From positions 1 to 13,326 of the forward strand of contig CAZCZJ010000065.1 of NCBI GenBank assembly GCA_964503235.1: DNA of 13,326 nucleotides, in the 5' to 3' direction. Positions 1 to 6,045 of the stretch are shown in pieces. A model generated the notes under the pieces. That model was given only the letters and a program-made list of their open reading frames with translations, made no database searches and was not told the DNA's origin. The stretch's first letter is position 1. Each line of letters starts with the position of its first letter. Both the position numbers and the translations under genes were made by a program. Origin of the DNA: W425 sp964503235 (lineage in GTDB: Bacteria; Chloroflexota; Dehalococcoidia; Dehalococcoidales; RBG-16-60-22).

Positions 1-2
1 TG

Positions 3-839
3 CTGGTTCTCGACGACCTCGGCGCGCAGAGCGCTACCGCCTGGGCTAAAGAGAAACTCGACCAGCTGCTGACCGCCCGCTATAACAGCGAGCTGCCCAC
101 GGTTGTGGTTATTATTACCCCCCTGGAGCAGATGGACGAAAGACTTCATACGCGCTTGACAGACTCTCGTTTGTGCCGGGTGTTTATCCTCGAAGAGGAA
201 CACCAGGCGTCGGAGTACGGCTGGGGACCGGAGTTCAAGCTCCAGCAGAACATGACTTTTATCAATTTTAAGCGACGTAACAATCTAACCCTGGAGCAGC
301 AGGACAATCTCGACGAAGCTTACCGGGTCGCCTTCGATTTCGCCAAAAACCCCGAAGGCTGGCTGGTCTTGATGGGAGAGACCGGCTGCGGCAAGACCCA
401 CCTGGCGGCGGCTATCGTCAACTACCGCTACGAAGCGGGCAAACCGGCCCTGTTCGTCGTCGTCCCGGAATTTCTCGACCACCTTCGCTCAACCTTCAGC
501 CCCGACAGCAAGGTTTCCTACGATGATGTCTTTGAAAGTGTCAAGACGGCGCCGCTGCTGGTACTCGACGACTTCGGGGAGCAGTCAACAACGCCCTGGG
601 CACGGGAGAAACTCTACCAGATGCTGAACTACCGCTATAACAGCCGTCTGCCTACCGTGGCGACCACCCGCTATTCCTTCGATGAGCTTTTAGGGGAGGT
701 CGACCCTGCCATCAGCTCCCGCCTCGTCGACGGCCAGACCAGCGTACCCTTCAACATCATGGCGCCGGACTACCGCGGCGATAGGCGCGCCGGTAAGAAG
801 CGCACCTCTTCACGAGGCAAGACGGGGCGTTACCGGTAG
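3..839 (+). CDS. DnaC/IstB-like AAA+ ATPase with duplicated ATPase domain (5' end outside window)
   Basis: The reading frame is open from the left edge, so this is the C-terminal 278 residues of a longer protein. A GTG at 105 is in frame but lies inside a conserved segment and is not the start. Visible order: residues 1-34 are the Walker B end of a first ATPase domain (LVLDDLGAQS...RYNSELPTV). Residues 85-100 are a linker-like segment. A complete second domain follows, with Walker A GETGCGKTH at 125-133, Walker B LVLDDFGEQS at about 186-195, RYNSRLPTV at about 211-219 and a sensor-like region ISSRLVDG at about 237-244. The tail is basic. The two Walker B segments match at 24 of 34 positions, so the protein arose by tandem domain duplication. 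Family knowledge: DnaC/DnaI/IstB ATPases load the replicative helicase or assist transposases. No transposase is visible, so a helicase-loader-like role is my inference. It is convergent with the NADH-module operon. Confidence 0.85.
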   Translation: MVLDDLGAQSATAWAKEKLDQLLTARYNSELPTVVVIITPLEQMDERLHTRLTDSRLCRVFILEEEHQASEYGWGPEFKLQQNMTFINFKRRNNLTLEQQDNLDEAYRVAFDFAKNPEGWLVLMGETGCGKTHLAAAIVNYRYEAGKPALFVVVPEFLDHLRSTFSPDSKVSYDDVFESVKTAPLLVLDDFGEQSTTPWAREKLYQMLNYRYNSRLPTVATTRYSFDELLGEVDPAISSRLVDGQTSVPFNIMAPDYRGDRRAGKKRTSSRGKTGRYR

Positions 840-851
840 CCTCTCTCTGTC

Positions 852-919
852 ATTCCCGCCCTATCTGTCATTCTGAGGAGCGTAGCGACGTGAGAATCCT
901 TTTCCGCTCAAGCGGGAAT
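852..919. repeat. Split palindrome ATTCCCGC/GCGGGAAT with an A element inside
   Basis: The arms ATTCCCGC (852-859) and GCGGGAAT (912-919) are the same as those of the compact hairpin at 9060-9079, where only GAAA separates them. Here about 52 bases, containing a complete A element, lie between the arms. This looks like insertion of one repeat into the loop of another. Confidence 0.55.
867..899 (+). repeat. Module A copy 1
   Basis: Reads GTCATTCTGAGGAGCG then TAGCGACGTGAGAATCC. It is closely similar to the copies at 4491 and 10012. Intergenic; no protein or insertion-sequence ends are attached. Confidence 0.7.
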
Positions 920-948
920 CCAGCCCCCCCACCCGCCCCCCTCTGAAA

Positions 949-1000
949 TATCTATTCCCACCCGGCCGCCCTCGTATCATCAGCTTGTTGTCCGTTAATT
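949..1000 (+). repeat. Module C copy 1
   Basis: Core TATCTATTCCCACCC-GG-CCGCCCTCGTATCAT at 949-980, followed by a less conserved tail ending in TCCGTTAATT. The same tail ending occurs after copy 3. Confidence 0.75.
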
Positions 1001-1019
1001 ATCCCCACCCCGTTTTTAT

Positions 1020-1069
1020 TATCTATTCCCACCCGACCGCCCTCGTATCATTCTCTGCCAATCCAGTAG
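1020..1069 (+). repeat. Module C copy 2
   Basis: The core at 1020-1051 differs from copy 1 by one base. It is preceded by a CCCCACCCCG-type leader and sits in tandem with copy 1 at a 71-base period. Confidence 0.75.
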
Positions 1070-1080
1070 CTTGCCCCTTC

Positions 1081-1185
1081 ACTCCCCAACCCCCGAAAGG
1101 GGAGTAGCCAGCGAAGAGGGGCGCCAGCCCCTCTTAATAAATAATTCCCCCTCCTTTCCCAAGGGAGGGGGACAAAGGGGGTGGG
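1081..1185 (+). repeat. Module B copy 1 (chain of hairpins)
   Basis: Hairpin 1 pairs ACTCCCC with GGGGAGT. Hairpin 2 pairs AAGAGGGGC with GCCCCTCTT over a 4-base loop. Hairpin 3 pairs CCCCCTCC with GGAGGGGG. The copy ends with GACAAAGGGGGTGGG. Order and tail match the other B copies. Confidence 0.7.
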
Positions 1186-1226
1186 TTTTATCAATACTGA
1201 AACGGTAAATAAGTATTACAAACCCA
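1182..1226 (-). terminator. Inverted repeat just after the NADH-module operon, possible terminator
   Basis: TGGGTTT (1182-1188) pairs with AAACCCA (1220-1226), and inside it AATACT pairs with AGTATT. It begins 9 bases beyond the stop codon of the last operon gene on the minus strand. No run of T follows the stem in that direction, so intrinsic termination is only a guess. Confidence 0.3.
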
Positions 1227-1234
1227 GGAACCGG

Positions 1235-1888
1235 TTAAGACTTCCTCTCATCCTTAAAAGTCAGCGCCCCCGTCGGGCACGCTTCCACGCACCTGCTGCA
1301 ATTAAGGCACCTGTCGCTGCCTATCGGCTCATCGCCGAAGGTGGTCATCACTCTCTCGAAGCCCCGGTGCGCGAACCCGAAGACGCCCGATTTAACATCC
1401 TGGCGGCATGCCCAGATGCAACGTCCGCAGAGCACGCACTTGTTCGGGTCGTAGGTAAAAAGCGGGTTGCTGTCGTCTATGGGAAGATTGTGCAGCAATA
1501 AACGAAGCCGTTTCGTCTTCAGGCTGACTTTCAGGTGGCGGGCGATTTTCTGGAGCTCGCAGTCGCCGTTGGCGGTGCAATGAGCGCAATCGACCGGGTG
1601 GGACGCCATCAGCAGCTCGAAACCCGCCCGCGCCAGTCTTAAAGCCTTTTCTCCCCTCGTATTCACCACCATGCCGTCGTTTACTTCGTGCGTGCAGGCG
1701 GTCACCGGCTCTGCTTCCCCCTCTACCTCCACGAAGCACAGGCGGCAGGAAGCATTCGGCTCCGGTTTCTCTTTGATGGCGCACAGGTTGGGTATATAGA
1801 TATCGTTGGCCAGCGCCGCCCAAAGGATTTTTTCTCCCGCTCTGGCCGTTATTTTCTGGCCGTCTATCGTCAGCGACACGTTCTTCAT
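1235..1888 (-). CDS. HoxU / NuoG-N-terminal-like iron-sulfur subunit of NAD(P)H dehydrogenase module
   Basis: This 217-residue protein is the electron-relay subunit that carries electrons away from the flavin subunit. All expected ligands are present: a plant-type [2Fe-2S] domain (Cys36, 48, 51, 65), a His-Cys [4Fe-4S] site (H97, C101, C104, C110), then two [4Fe-4S] ferredoxin motifs (C151/154/157/161 and C194/197/200/204). Its length is that of HoxU, or of NuoG cut before its molybdopterin-like domain. No hydrogenase H-cluster or molybdopterin domain follows. The ATG overlaps the stop of the NuoF gene by four bases (ATGA) and has GAGGTG eight bases upstream, so translation is coupled. In family terms this is the third subunit of HoxEFU-, HydABC- or formate-dehydrogenase-type diaphorases. 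The redox partner is not in the window. Confidence 0.9.
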   Translation of the reverse strand: MKNVSLTIDGQKITARAGEKILWAALANDIYIPNLCAIKEKPEPNASCRLCFVEVEGEAEPVTACTHEVNDGMVVNTRGEKALRLARAGFELLMASHPVDCAHCTANGDCELQKIARHLKVSLKTKRLRLLLHNLPIDDSNPLFTYDPNKCVLCGRCIWACRQDVKSGVFGFAHRGFERVMTTFGDEPIGSDRCLNCSRCVEACPTGALTFKDERKS

Positions 1889-3792
1889 TTGGCGGGCACC
1901 TCGCTCGGCGGCGATAGCTTAACGATGGCGTTGTATTGCGGGGGACAGGCGGCCAGGCAGGTGCCGCACTTAACGCACTTCTCCTGGTCGATGACCTTGA
2001 TTCTCTTTTTGTTCGGCGATATCGCTTCGACGGTGCAGGTGCCGACACAGGCATCGCAGGAGCGCTCGCATTTATCGGGGAGGATATAGTAGGCGATTAG
2101 GTGCTGGCACATCAATGCCGGGCATTTTCCCAGTTCGATGTGCTCTTCGTATTCGTCCCGGAAATAGCGCAGGGTGGTTAATATGGGATTGGGGGCGGTC
2201 TGTCCCAGGCGACAGAGCGAGCCGGCCTGGACTTCTTCGGCAAGTTGCTCCAGTTTGTCGATATCCTCCAGGGTGCCCTCGCCGAAGGTGAAATCGGTTA
2301 GGACCTCCAGCATTTGCTTGGTGCCCAGCCGACAGAAGGTGCACTTACCGCAGGACTCTCTCTGCGTAAACTCCAGGAAATAGCGGGCTATCTCCACCAT
2401 GCAGTCGTCCTCATCAAGCACTACCATCCCCCCGGAGCCCATCATCGCCCCTGCCTTGTGGAGCGAATCGAAATCTACGGGTATATCCAGGGCTGATTCG
2501 GGCAGGCAGCCCCCGGAAGGACCTCCTATCTGTACTGCTTTGAACTGTTTGCCATTCGGAATCCCGCTGCCCACGTCGAAAATAATCTGCCGCAGCGTGG
2601 TGCCCATGGGTACTTCGACCAGGCCCGTATTGACTATCTTACCCGCCAGAGCGAAGACTGCCGTGCCGGGGCTGTCTTTGGTTCCGATATCCCGGAACCA
2701 GGCAGCGCCGTTTCTGATAATCGATGGTACAAAGGCGAGAGTCTTCACGTTATTGACTATGGTCGGCTTGCCGTCCAGTCCGTGACTGGAGGGATAGGGC
2801 GGGCGGTGGCGCGGCATTCCCATCCTGCCTTCCAGTGATGCTATCAGGGCCGTTTCCTCCCCGCAGACAAAGGCCCCGGAGCCGTGGAAGAGCTTTATAT
2901 CGAAGGAGAAATCGCCCCCCAGGATATGACTGCCCAGTAAGTTCGACTTCTTCGCCTGTCGCAGCGCCGTTTCCAGTCGCTTTACCGCCAGGGGGTACTC
3001 GGCGCGTACGTAGATATAGCCGTGGCGCGCCCCGATGGCATAACCGCCGATAATCATCCCCTCTATCACCGTATGGGGGTCGCTTTCCAGGATGGAGCGG
3101 TCCATGAAGGCCCCGGGGTCGCCCTCGTCGGCGTTGCAGATAATATATTTCGGTTTGCCCGGTTCGTCGCGGCAGGACTGCCACTTCTGTCCTGTCGGGA
3201 AACCGGCCCCGCCCCGCCCCCGCAATCCTGAATTAATAACCTCTTCAATGACTTTTGAAGGAGTCGTTTGCAGGGCTTTGGCCAGCCCCGCGTAGCCGTC
3301 GGCGTTGATGTACTGGTCGATATCTTTGGGGTCGATATGACCGCAGTTTTTCAGGATGATTTTCCGCTCGTATTGCGAGCGGGGAAAATCACTGAAGCTG
3401 GGCAGGAGGTCGTTCGGTTCCAGCGCCGCCAGGACGAATTCGGGGCAGGGATTATCCCCGATGATAAACTCCTTTACCAGCCTTTCCGCAATGACCGGAT
3501 TAACGTACCCGTAGCATATCGGCGGATAGCCGGGCTTATTGATGATTACCAGTGGTTCGGCGTAGCAATGCCCCATACAGCCGACTTCTATCACCGGGCA
3601 GTCGATTTTTCGCTTTTTTATCTCGTCGCGGAAAGCCTGGATTACCTCGGGAGCGCCGGCTGCCCGACCGCACGTAGCTGCGCCCACCATTATTACCGGC
3701 TTTTCCTGTGATATTTCTTCACAGTGTGATGCGGCAATCTGCTTTAATTTTTCAAAAGCATCGGCTACGGCTGTTTTTTCAGTCGCTTTCAC
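1885..3792 (-). CDS. nuoF: NuoF/HydB-like NAD(P)H-binding flavoprotein subunit
   Basis: Catalytic subunit that binds FMN and NAD(P)H. Numbered from the GTG at 3792 (635 residues): an N-terminal thioredoxin-like segment (about 30-100; C41, C72, C76), then the NuoF core with GRGGAGFPTGQKW (192-204), CNADEGDPGAFMDR (219-232) and a GEETALIASLEG segment (311-322). The N3-type cluster follows as ESCGKCTFCRLG (479-490) plus C527. The C-terminal ferredoxin domain has C575/579/582/586 and C606/609/612/616. The frame stays open to an ATG at 3867, but that lies 88 bases inside the upstream gene. The GTG at 3792 has GGGAGG upstream and overlaps the upstream stop by only 14 bases. Odd points: the thioredoxin-like domain shows three cysteines where four ligands are usual, and the first C-terminal cluster motif is CX3CX2CX3C rather than CX2CX2CX3C. 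Confidence 0.9.
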   Translation of the reverse strand: MKATEKTAVADAFEKLKQIAASHCEEISQEKPVIMVGAATCGRAAGAPEVIQAFRDEIKKRKIDCPVIEVGCMGHCYAEPLVIINKPGYPPICYGYVNPVIAERLVKEFIIGDNPCPEFVLAALEPNDLLPSFSDFPRSQYERKIILKNCGHIDPKDIDQYINADGYAGLAKALQTTPSKVIEEVINSGLRGRGGAGFPTGQKWQSCRDEPGKPKYIICNADEGDPGAFMDRSILESDPHTVIEGMIIGGYAIGARHGYIYVRAEYPLAVKRLETALRQAKKSNLLGSHILGGDFSFDIKLFHGSGAFVCGEETALIASLEGRMGMPRHRPPYPSSHGLDGKPTIVNNVKTLAFVPSIIRNGAAWFRDIGTKDSPGTAVFALAGKIVNTGLVEVPMGTTLRQIIFDVGSGIPNGKQFKAVQIGGPSGGCLPESALDIPVDFDSLHKAGAMMGSGGMVVLDEDDCMVEIARYFLEFTQRESCGKCTFCRLGTKQMLEVLTDFTFGEGTLEDIDKLEQLAEEVQAGSLCRLGQTAPNPILTTLRYFRDEYEEHIELGKCPALMCQHLIAYYILPDKCERSCDACVGTCTVEAISPNKKRIKVIDQEKCVKCGTCLAACPPQYNAIVKLSPPSEVPAK

Positions 3793-4318
3793 TTTCTTCT
3801 TCGTCCCTCCCGGCACGCTCCTGCTCGAATGCCAGTAGAATTCCATCGACTCTGGTCGGCTCAACATTACCCTCCGGCTTTTCGTCGACTACCGTTACCG
3901 GGGCCATCGTACAGCAGCCCACGCAGGCAACGGTGTCCAGGTCGAACTCGCGGTCGGCGGTAGTCTCACCGGGATTGATTTCGAGTCGCCGCTTCCAGGC
4001 GTCCAGCGTAATGTAGCCGCCCTTCATGTGGCAGGCGGTACCCAGGCATACCCTTATGGAATGCCGACCCGGTGGCGTCAGCCGGAACTGATTGTAAAAC
4101 GTTATGACGCCGTAGACATCTATGGCGGGGATGTTGAGGTATTCGGCAATTTCGGTCATGGCTTCACGGGGCAGGTATCCCAGGCTGCCCTGGACCTTCT
4201 GCAATATGGGTATCAGGTTGAAACGTTTCCTGCCGAAGCCTTTGAGTACTTTCTTCGTTGTCTCCCGGTTTTGTGCTTCTTCGCTGGCTGTGTCGTTCTC
4301 GTCTGGTATGGCAATCAC
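3779..4318 (-). CDS. nuoE: NuoE/HydC-like [2Fe-2S] thioredoxin-fold subunit
   Basis: 179 residues. The small subunit of the NADH module carries one [2Fe-2S] cluster next to the flavin subunit. The N-terminal helical part is followed by the thioredoxin-like fold. Cluster ligands are C91 and C96 in CLGTACHMKGG, and C132 and C136 in CVGCC. The motif GVITFYNQFRLTPPG (70-84) is typical of the family. The C-terminus is acidic and serine-rich. It starts at a GTG with only a weak AGAAAG upstream; the next in-frame ATG would delete conserved sequence. It is the first gene of the three-gene operon, and a promoter-like pair lies about 40-70 bases upstream. Without a membrane complex I nearby, a soluble diaphorase is more likely than a respiratory complex. 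Confidence 0.9.
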   Translation of the reverse strand: MIAIPDENDTASEEAQNRETTKKVLKGFGRKRFNLIPILQKVQGSLGYLPREAMTEIAEYLNIPAIDVYGVITFYNQFRLTPPGRHSIRVCLGTACHMKGGYITLDAWKRRLEINPGETTADREFDLDTVACVGCCTMAPVTVVDEKPEGNVEPTRVDGILLAFEQERAGRDEEESESD

Positions 4319-4357
4319 CGCTTTCTAAAAAATATGATTTACTATCTGCTACAGTTA

Positions 4358-4386
4358 ATTCTGGCGAAGCTGAGCCTATTTGTCAA
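4358..4386 (-). promoter_or_regulatory. Predicted promoter of the NADH-module operon
   Basis: On the minus strand a perfect -35 TTGACA (4381-4386) and a -10 CAGAAT (4358-4363; four of six consensus bases) are separated by exactly 17 bases. The leader to the GTG would be about 35 bases. Confidence 0.55.
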
Positions 4387-4451
4387 GAATTGCACCTGAT
4401 GTTCCTATTCCGGGATGATTATTTCAATACGGTGATTTCAACTCGTCCTGG

Positions 4452-4471
4452 CCTCATCTCCTTTGTCCCCC
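4452..4471 (-). repeat. Reversed fragment of the module B tail
   Basis: Read on the minus strand this is GGGGGACAAAGGAGATGAGG, close to the GGGGGACAAAGGGGGTGAGG that ends B copy 3. It is the only reversed B piece seen. Confidence 0.5.
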
Positions 4472-4490
4472 GGTAAGCTTTGCCCTGAAA

Positions 4491-4568
4491 GTCATTCTGA
4501 GGAACGAAGTGACGGAGAATCCGTGTTTTACATGACTTAAACGGGTTCTTCGCTACGCTCAGAACGAC
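4491..4568. repeat. Inverted pair of module A elements
   Basis: A forward A copy (4491-4522, GTCATTCTGAGGAACG...) is followed about 20 bases later by a reversed copy (4543-4568, minus strand GTCGTTCTGAGCGTAG...). Together they form a long imperfect hairpin of MITE- or REP-doublet type. Confidence 0.65.
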
Positions 4569-4620
4569 ATATGTCGTTTACTTTTAAGGCAAGGCTAAAA
4601 GTGGGACTAAAGAGAATTTA

Positions 4621-4740
4621 CCCCCCCCCCCCCTTAAAAAGGGGAGTGCGCCAGCGAGAGGGGGCGCAGCACCCTCTCAATACTCATACCTCCTCTCCTG
4701 CGAGACGCCTTGTCAGGAGAGGAGGACAAAGGGGGTGAGG
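4621..4740 (+). repeat. Module B copy 2 with a C13 run
   Basis: Starts with 13 consecutive C (4621-4633). GAGAGGG pairs with CCCTCTC around 4655-4678. A perfect 12-base arm pair CCTCCTCTCCTG (4689-4700) and CAGGAGAGGAGG (4714-4725) follows. Ends in GACAAAGGGGGTGAGG. Confidence 0.75.
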
Positions 4741-4770
4741 TATACTAGACCTCCACCCCACCCCTTTAGT

Positions 4771-4822
4771 TATCTTTTCCCACCCGAACCGCCCTCGCTC
4801 CATCGTGCCCTTTTCCGTTAAT
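4771..4822 (+). repeat. Module C copy 3
   Basis: Core TATCTTTTCCCACCC-GAA-CCGCCCTCG is followed by a diverged end and the TCCGTTAATT-type tail. Same strand as the other well-preserved copies. Confidence 0.65.
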
Positions 4823-4917
4823 TTACACTACCCCTTTTCCTGCTTACTGTAAAGCAGAGAATGTTACCTCAGGTGTGTAGTATTTAAGTACGGTGCTTAT
4901 CCATTACTGAATACATA

Positions 4918-4945
4918 TTGACTCCCGATAGGGGTGCTGTAGACT
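4918..4945 (+). promoter_or_regulatory. Predicted promoter of the small membrane protein gene
   Basis: -35 TTGACT (4918-4923) and -10 TAGACT (4940-4945) with a 16-base spacer. The leader would be about 68 bases, ending in an AGGGGG ribosome-binding site at 5007-5012. Confidence 0.4.
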
Positions 4946-5019
4946 GAAGTTAGAAAGATATCAAATCGTGTAACATCGGGGAGCTGTGTTCTAAATCTTG
5001 AAGTACAGGGGGATTACCA

Positions 5020-5211
5020 ATGCGGATCGTATCTGGAATAATATTGATGATCGGCGGTATTTGCGGGGCGGTAATCGGATTCCTGGGGACCGTTGTAGTA
5101 AGCTCGCAAATAGAAATTATTGACGGACTTGAATTCTCAATGGTTCTCGCGGCTTTTTCAATCGTCGTTTTCCTGAGCGGTGTAGCCAACCTGTTCGTAT
5201 CCAAAGAATAA
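5020..5211 (+). CDS. Small two-helix membrane protein, unknown function
   Basis: 63 residues. I do not recognise the family. Two hydrophobic stretches, about residues 3-28 (glycine-rich) and 40-60, are separated by a short polar segment with acidic residues (IEIIDGLEF). This suggests a two-pass inner-membrane protein with a short charged tail ending SKE. A good ribosome-binding site (AGGGGG, 7 bases before the ATG) and a promoter-like pair upstream support a real gene. It stands alone: the 3' neighbour yggS is convergent, with 20 bases between the two stops. An 84-codon frame on the opposite strand (4950-5204) covers the same bases but is polar, lacks a ribosome-binding site and is probably a shadow. 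Confidence 0.6.
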   Translation: MRIVSGIILMIGGICGAVIGFLGTVVVSSQIEIIDGLEFSMVLAAFSIVVFLSGVANLFVSKE

Positions 5212-5231
5212 CAGGCTTTTATCGCCGCCCC

Positions 5232-5879
5232 TCAGTTGAAAATCTTACTCCCGATTCTTACCAGATTGGCGCCTTCCTCGATAGCGATTTTATAGGAATC
5301 CGTCATGCCCATGGAGAGGTATTTCATTTCAACTCCGGGCAGACGGAGTCTGGAAATACCGTCGAAGAGCTGTTTGGTCTGGCTGAAATAGGGCCGCAGG
5401 TCCTCCGGTTTTTTTAGAAAAGGTCCCATCGTCATCAGGCCTATGACTTTGATATTTTGAAGAGTTGCTGCCTCGGTGACCAGTGCCTCCGCTTTTTCGG
5501 GGTACACGCCTGATTTCTGTGGTTCGCGCCCGCTGTTTACCTCTATCATAACCGGCATTACCTTCCTCATCTGGGCGCATCTCCGGTCGATTTCCCGGGC
5601 AAGCTCGATGGAATCGACCGTTTCTATCATGTCGAACAGTTCGACGGCTTTTTTAACCTTGTTCTTCTGGAGGTGCCCGATGAAATGCCATTCAACCCTG
5701 TCGCCGATTACCTCCCGGGCTTTTTCGGCCTCCTGGATGTAATTCTCCCCGATGATTTTTACACCGGCGGCGACGGCTTCCTCGACTTCCTGTGGATTTC
5801 TGGACTTGCCGGCAGCCAGTAGTTGGACATTGGGAGGTAACTCATGCAGGATGCTATTGACGTTCTCTGTAATTGTCAC
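5232..5879 (-). CDS. yggS: YggS/PROSC-family pyridoxal phosphate homeostasis protein
   Basis: 215 residues, slightly shorter than typical family members (about 230). The family binds PLP on a TIM-barrel fold without known catalytic activity and buffers free PLP in the cytoplasm. Seen here: the PLP lysine K25 in AAGKSRNP, GENYIQE (44-50), HFIGHLQKNK (65-74), EVNSGREPQKSG (113-124), GLMTMGP (147-153) and a C-terminal LSMGMTDSYKIAIEEG then RIGSKIF. It starts at a GTG with AGGAA nine bases upstream. A promoter with 17-base spacing lies about 57-85 bases upstream, and inverted-repeat arms flank it. Monocistronic. In many bacteria yggS lies in cell-division or proC clusters; no such neighbour is seen here. 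Confidence 0.93.
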   Translation of the reverse strand: MTITENVNSILHELPPNVQLLAAGKSRNPQEVEEAVAAGVKIIGENYIQEAEKAREVIGDRVEWHFIGHLQKNKVKKAVELFDMIETVDSIELAREIDRRCAQMRKVMPVMIEVNSGREPQKSGVYPEKAEALVTEAATLQNIKVIGLMTMGPFLKKPEDLRPYFSQTKQLFDGISRLRLPGVEMKYLSMGMTDSYKIAIEEGANLVRIGSKIFN

Positions 5880-5894
5880 GTGAGATTATTCCTG

Positions 5895-5997
5895 ATTCCC
5901 GGTTATCATTACCGGATTGCTCTCTGAATAATCCAATTGTACATCACGCGCGCCGCTGGCTCAATGCTGCAAAGAGGGCATTACTAATAACCGGAAT
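5895..5997. repeat. Inverted repeat arms flanking the yggS promoter
   Basis: ATTCCCGGTTAT (5895-5906) and ATAACCGGAAT (5987-5997) are inverted copies differing by one extra C. One arm lies in the yggS leader and the other just upstream of the -35 box, about 90 bases apart. Confidence 0.5.
5936..5964 (-). promoter_or_regulatory. Predicted promoter of yggS
   Basis: On the minus strand -35 TTGAGC (5959-5964) and -10 TACAAT (5936-5941; five of six) are spaced 17 bases apart. The transcript would begin near 5929, about 50 bases before the GTG. Confidence 0.55.
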
Positions 5998-6045
5998 AGA
6001 AACGGGATGAATCATGAGCGATTTGGAGGGTGAGAGAGGAATAGC

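Larger units (their letters stand above)
841..1234. other. Gene-free stretch filled with modules A, C, C, B
   Basis: This is the gap between the convergent ATPase gene and the NADH-module operon. It holds an A element nested inside a split hairpin, two tandem C elements 71 bases apart, one B element and a 45-base inverted repeat next to the operon end. I see no coding potential: the open frames here run through the repeats and have no recognisable product. Confidence 0.7.
4387..5019. other. Gene-free divergent stretch with repeat cluster
   Basis: Between the NADH-module promoter and the small membrane protein gene this holds, in order, a reversed fragment of the B tail, an inverted pair of A elements, a complete B element starting with a C13 run, a C element and a promoter-like pair. 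I see no further gene. Confidence 0.7.

Noticed and set aside
949..1069. Tandem module C copies as a possible CRISPR array
   Set aside because: Only two copies at a 71-base period, with no uniform spacers. The same unit occurs singly at distant sites, and there are no cas genes.
1392..2054. 220-codon minus-strand frame overlapping two NADH-module genes
   Set aside because: It is another frame of the HoxU- and NuoF-like genes. The translation is Arg/Pro-rich and lacks any domain.
3793..3867. Upstream extension of the NuoF-like gene to the ATG at 3867
   Set aside because: It would overlap the NuoE gene by 88 bases and add 25 residues with no family similarity. The GTG at 3792 has a GGGAGG upstream and a small overlap.
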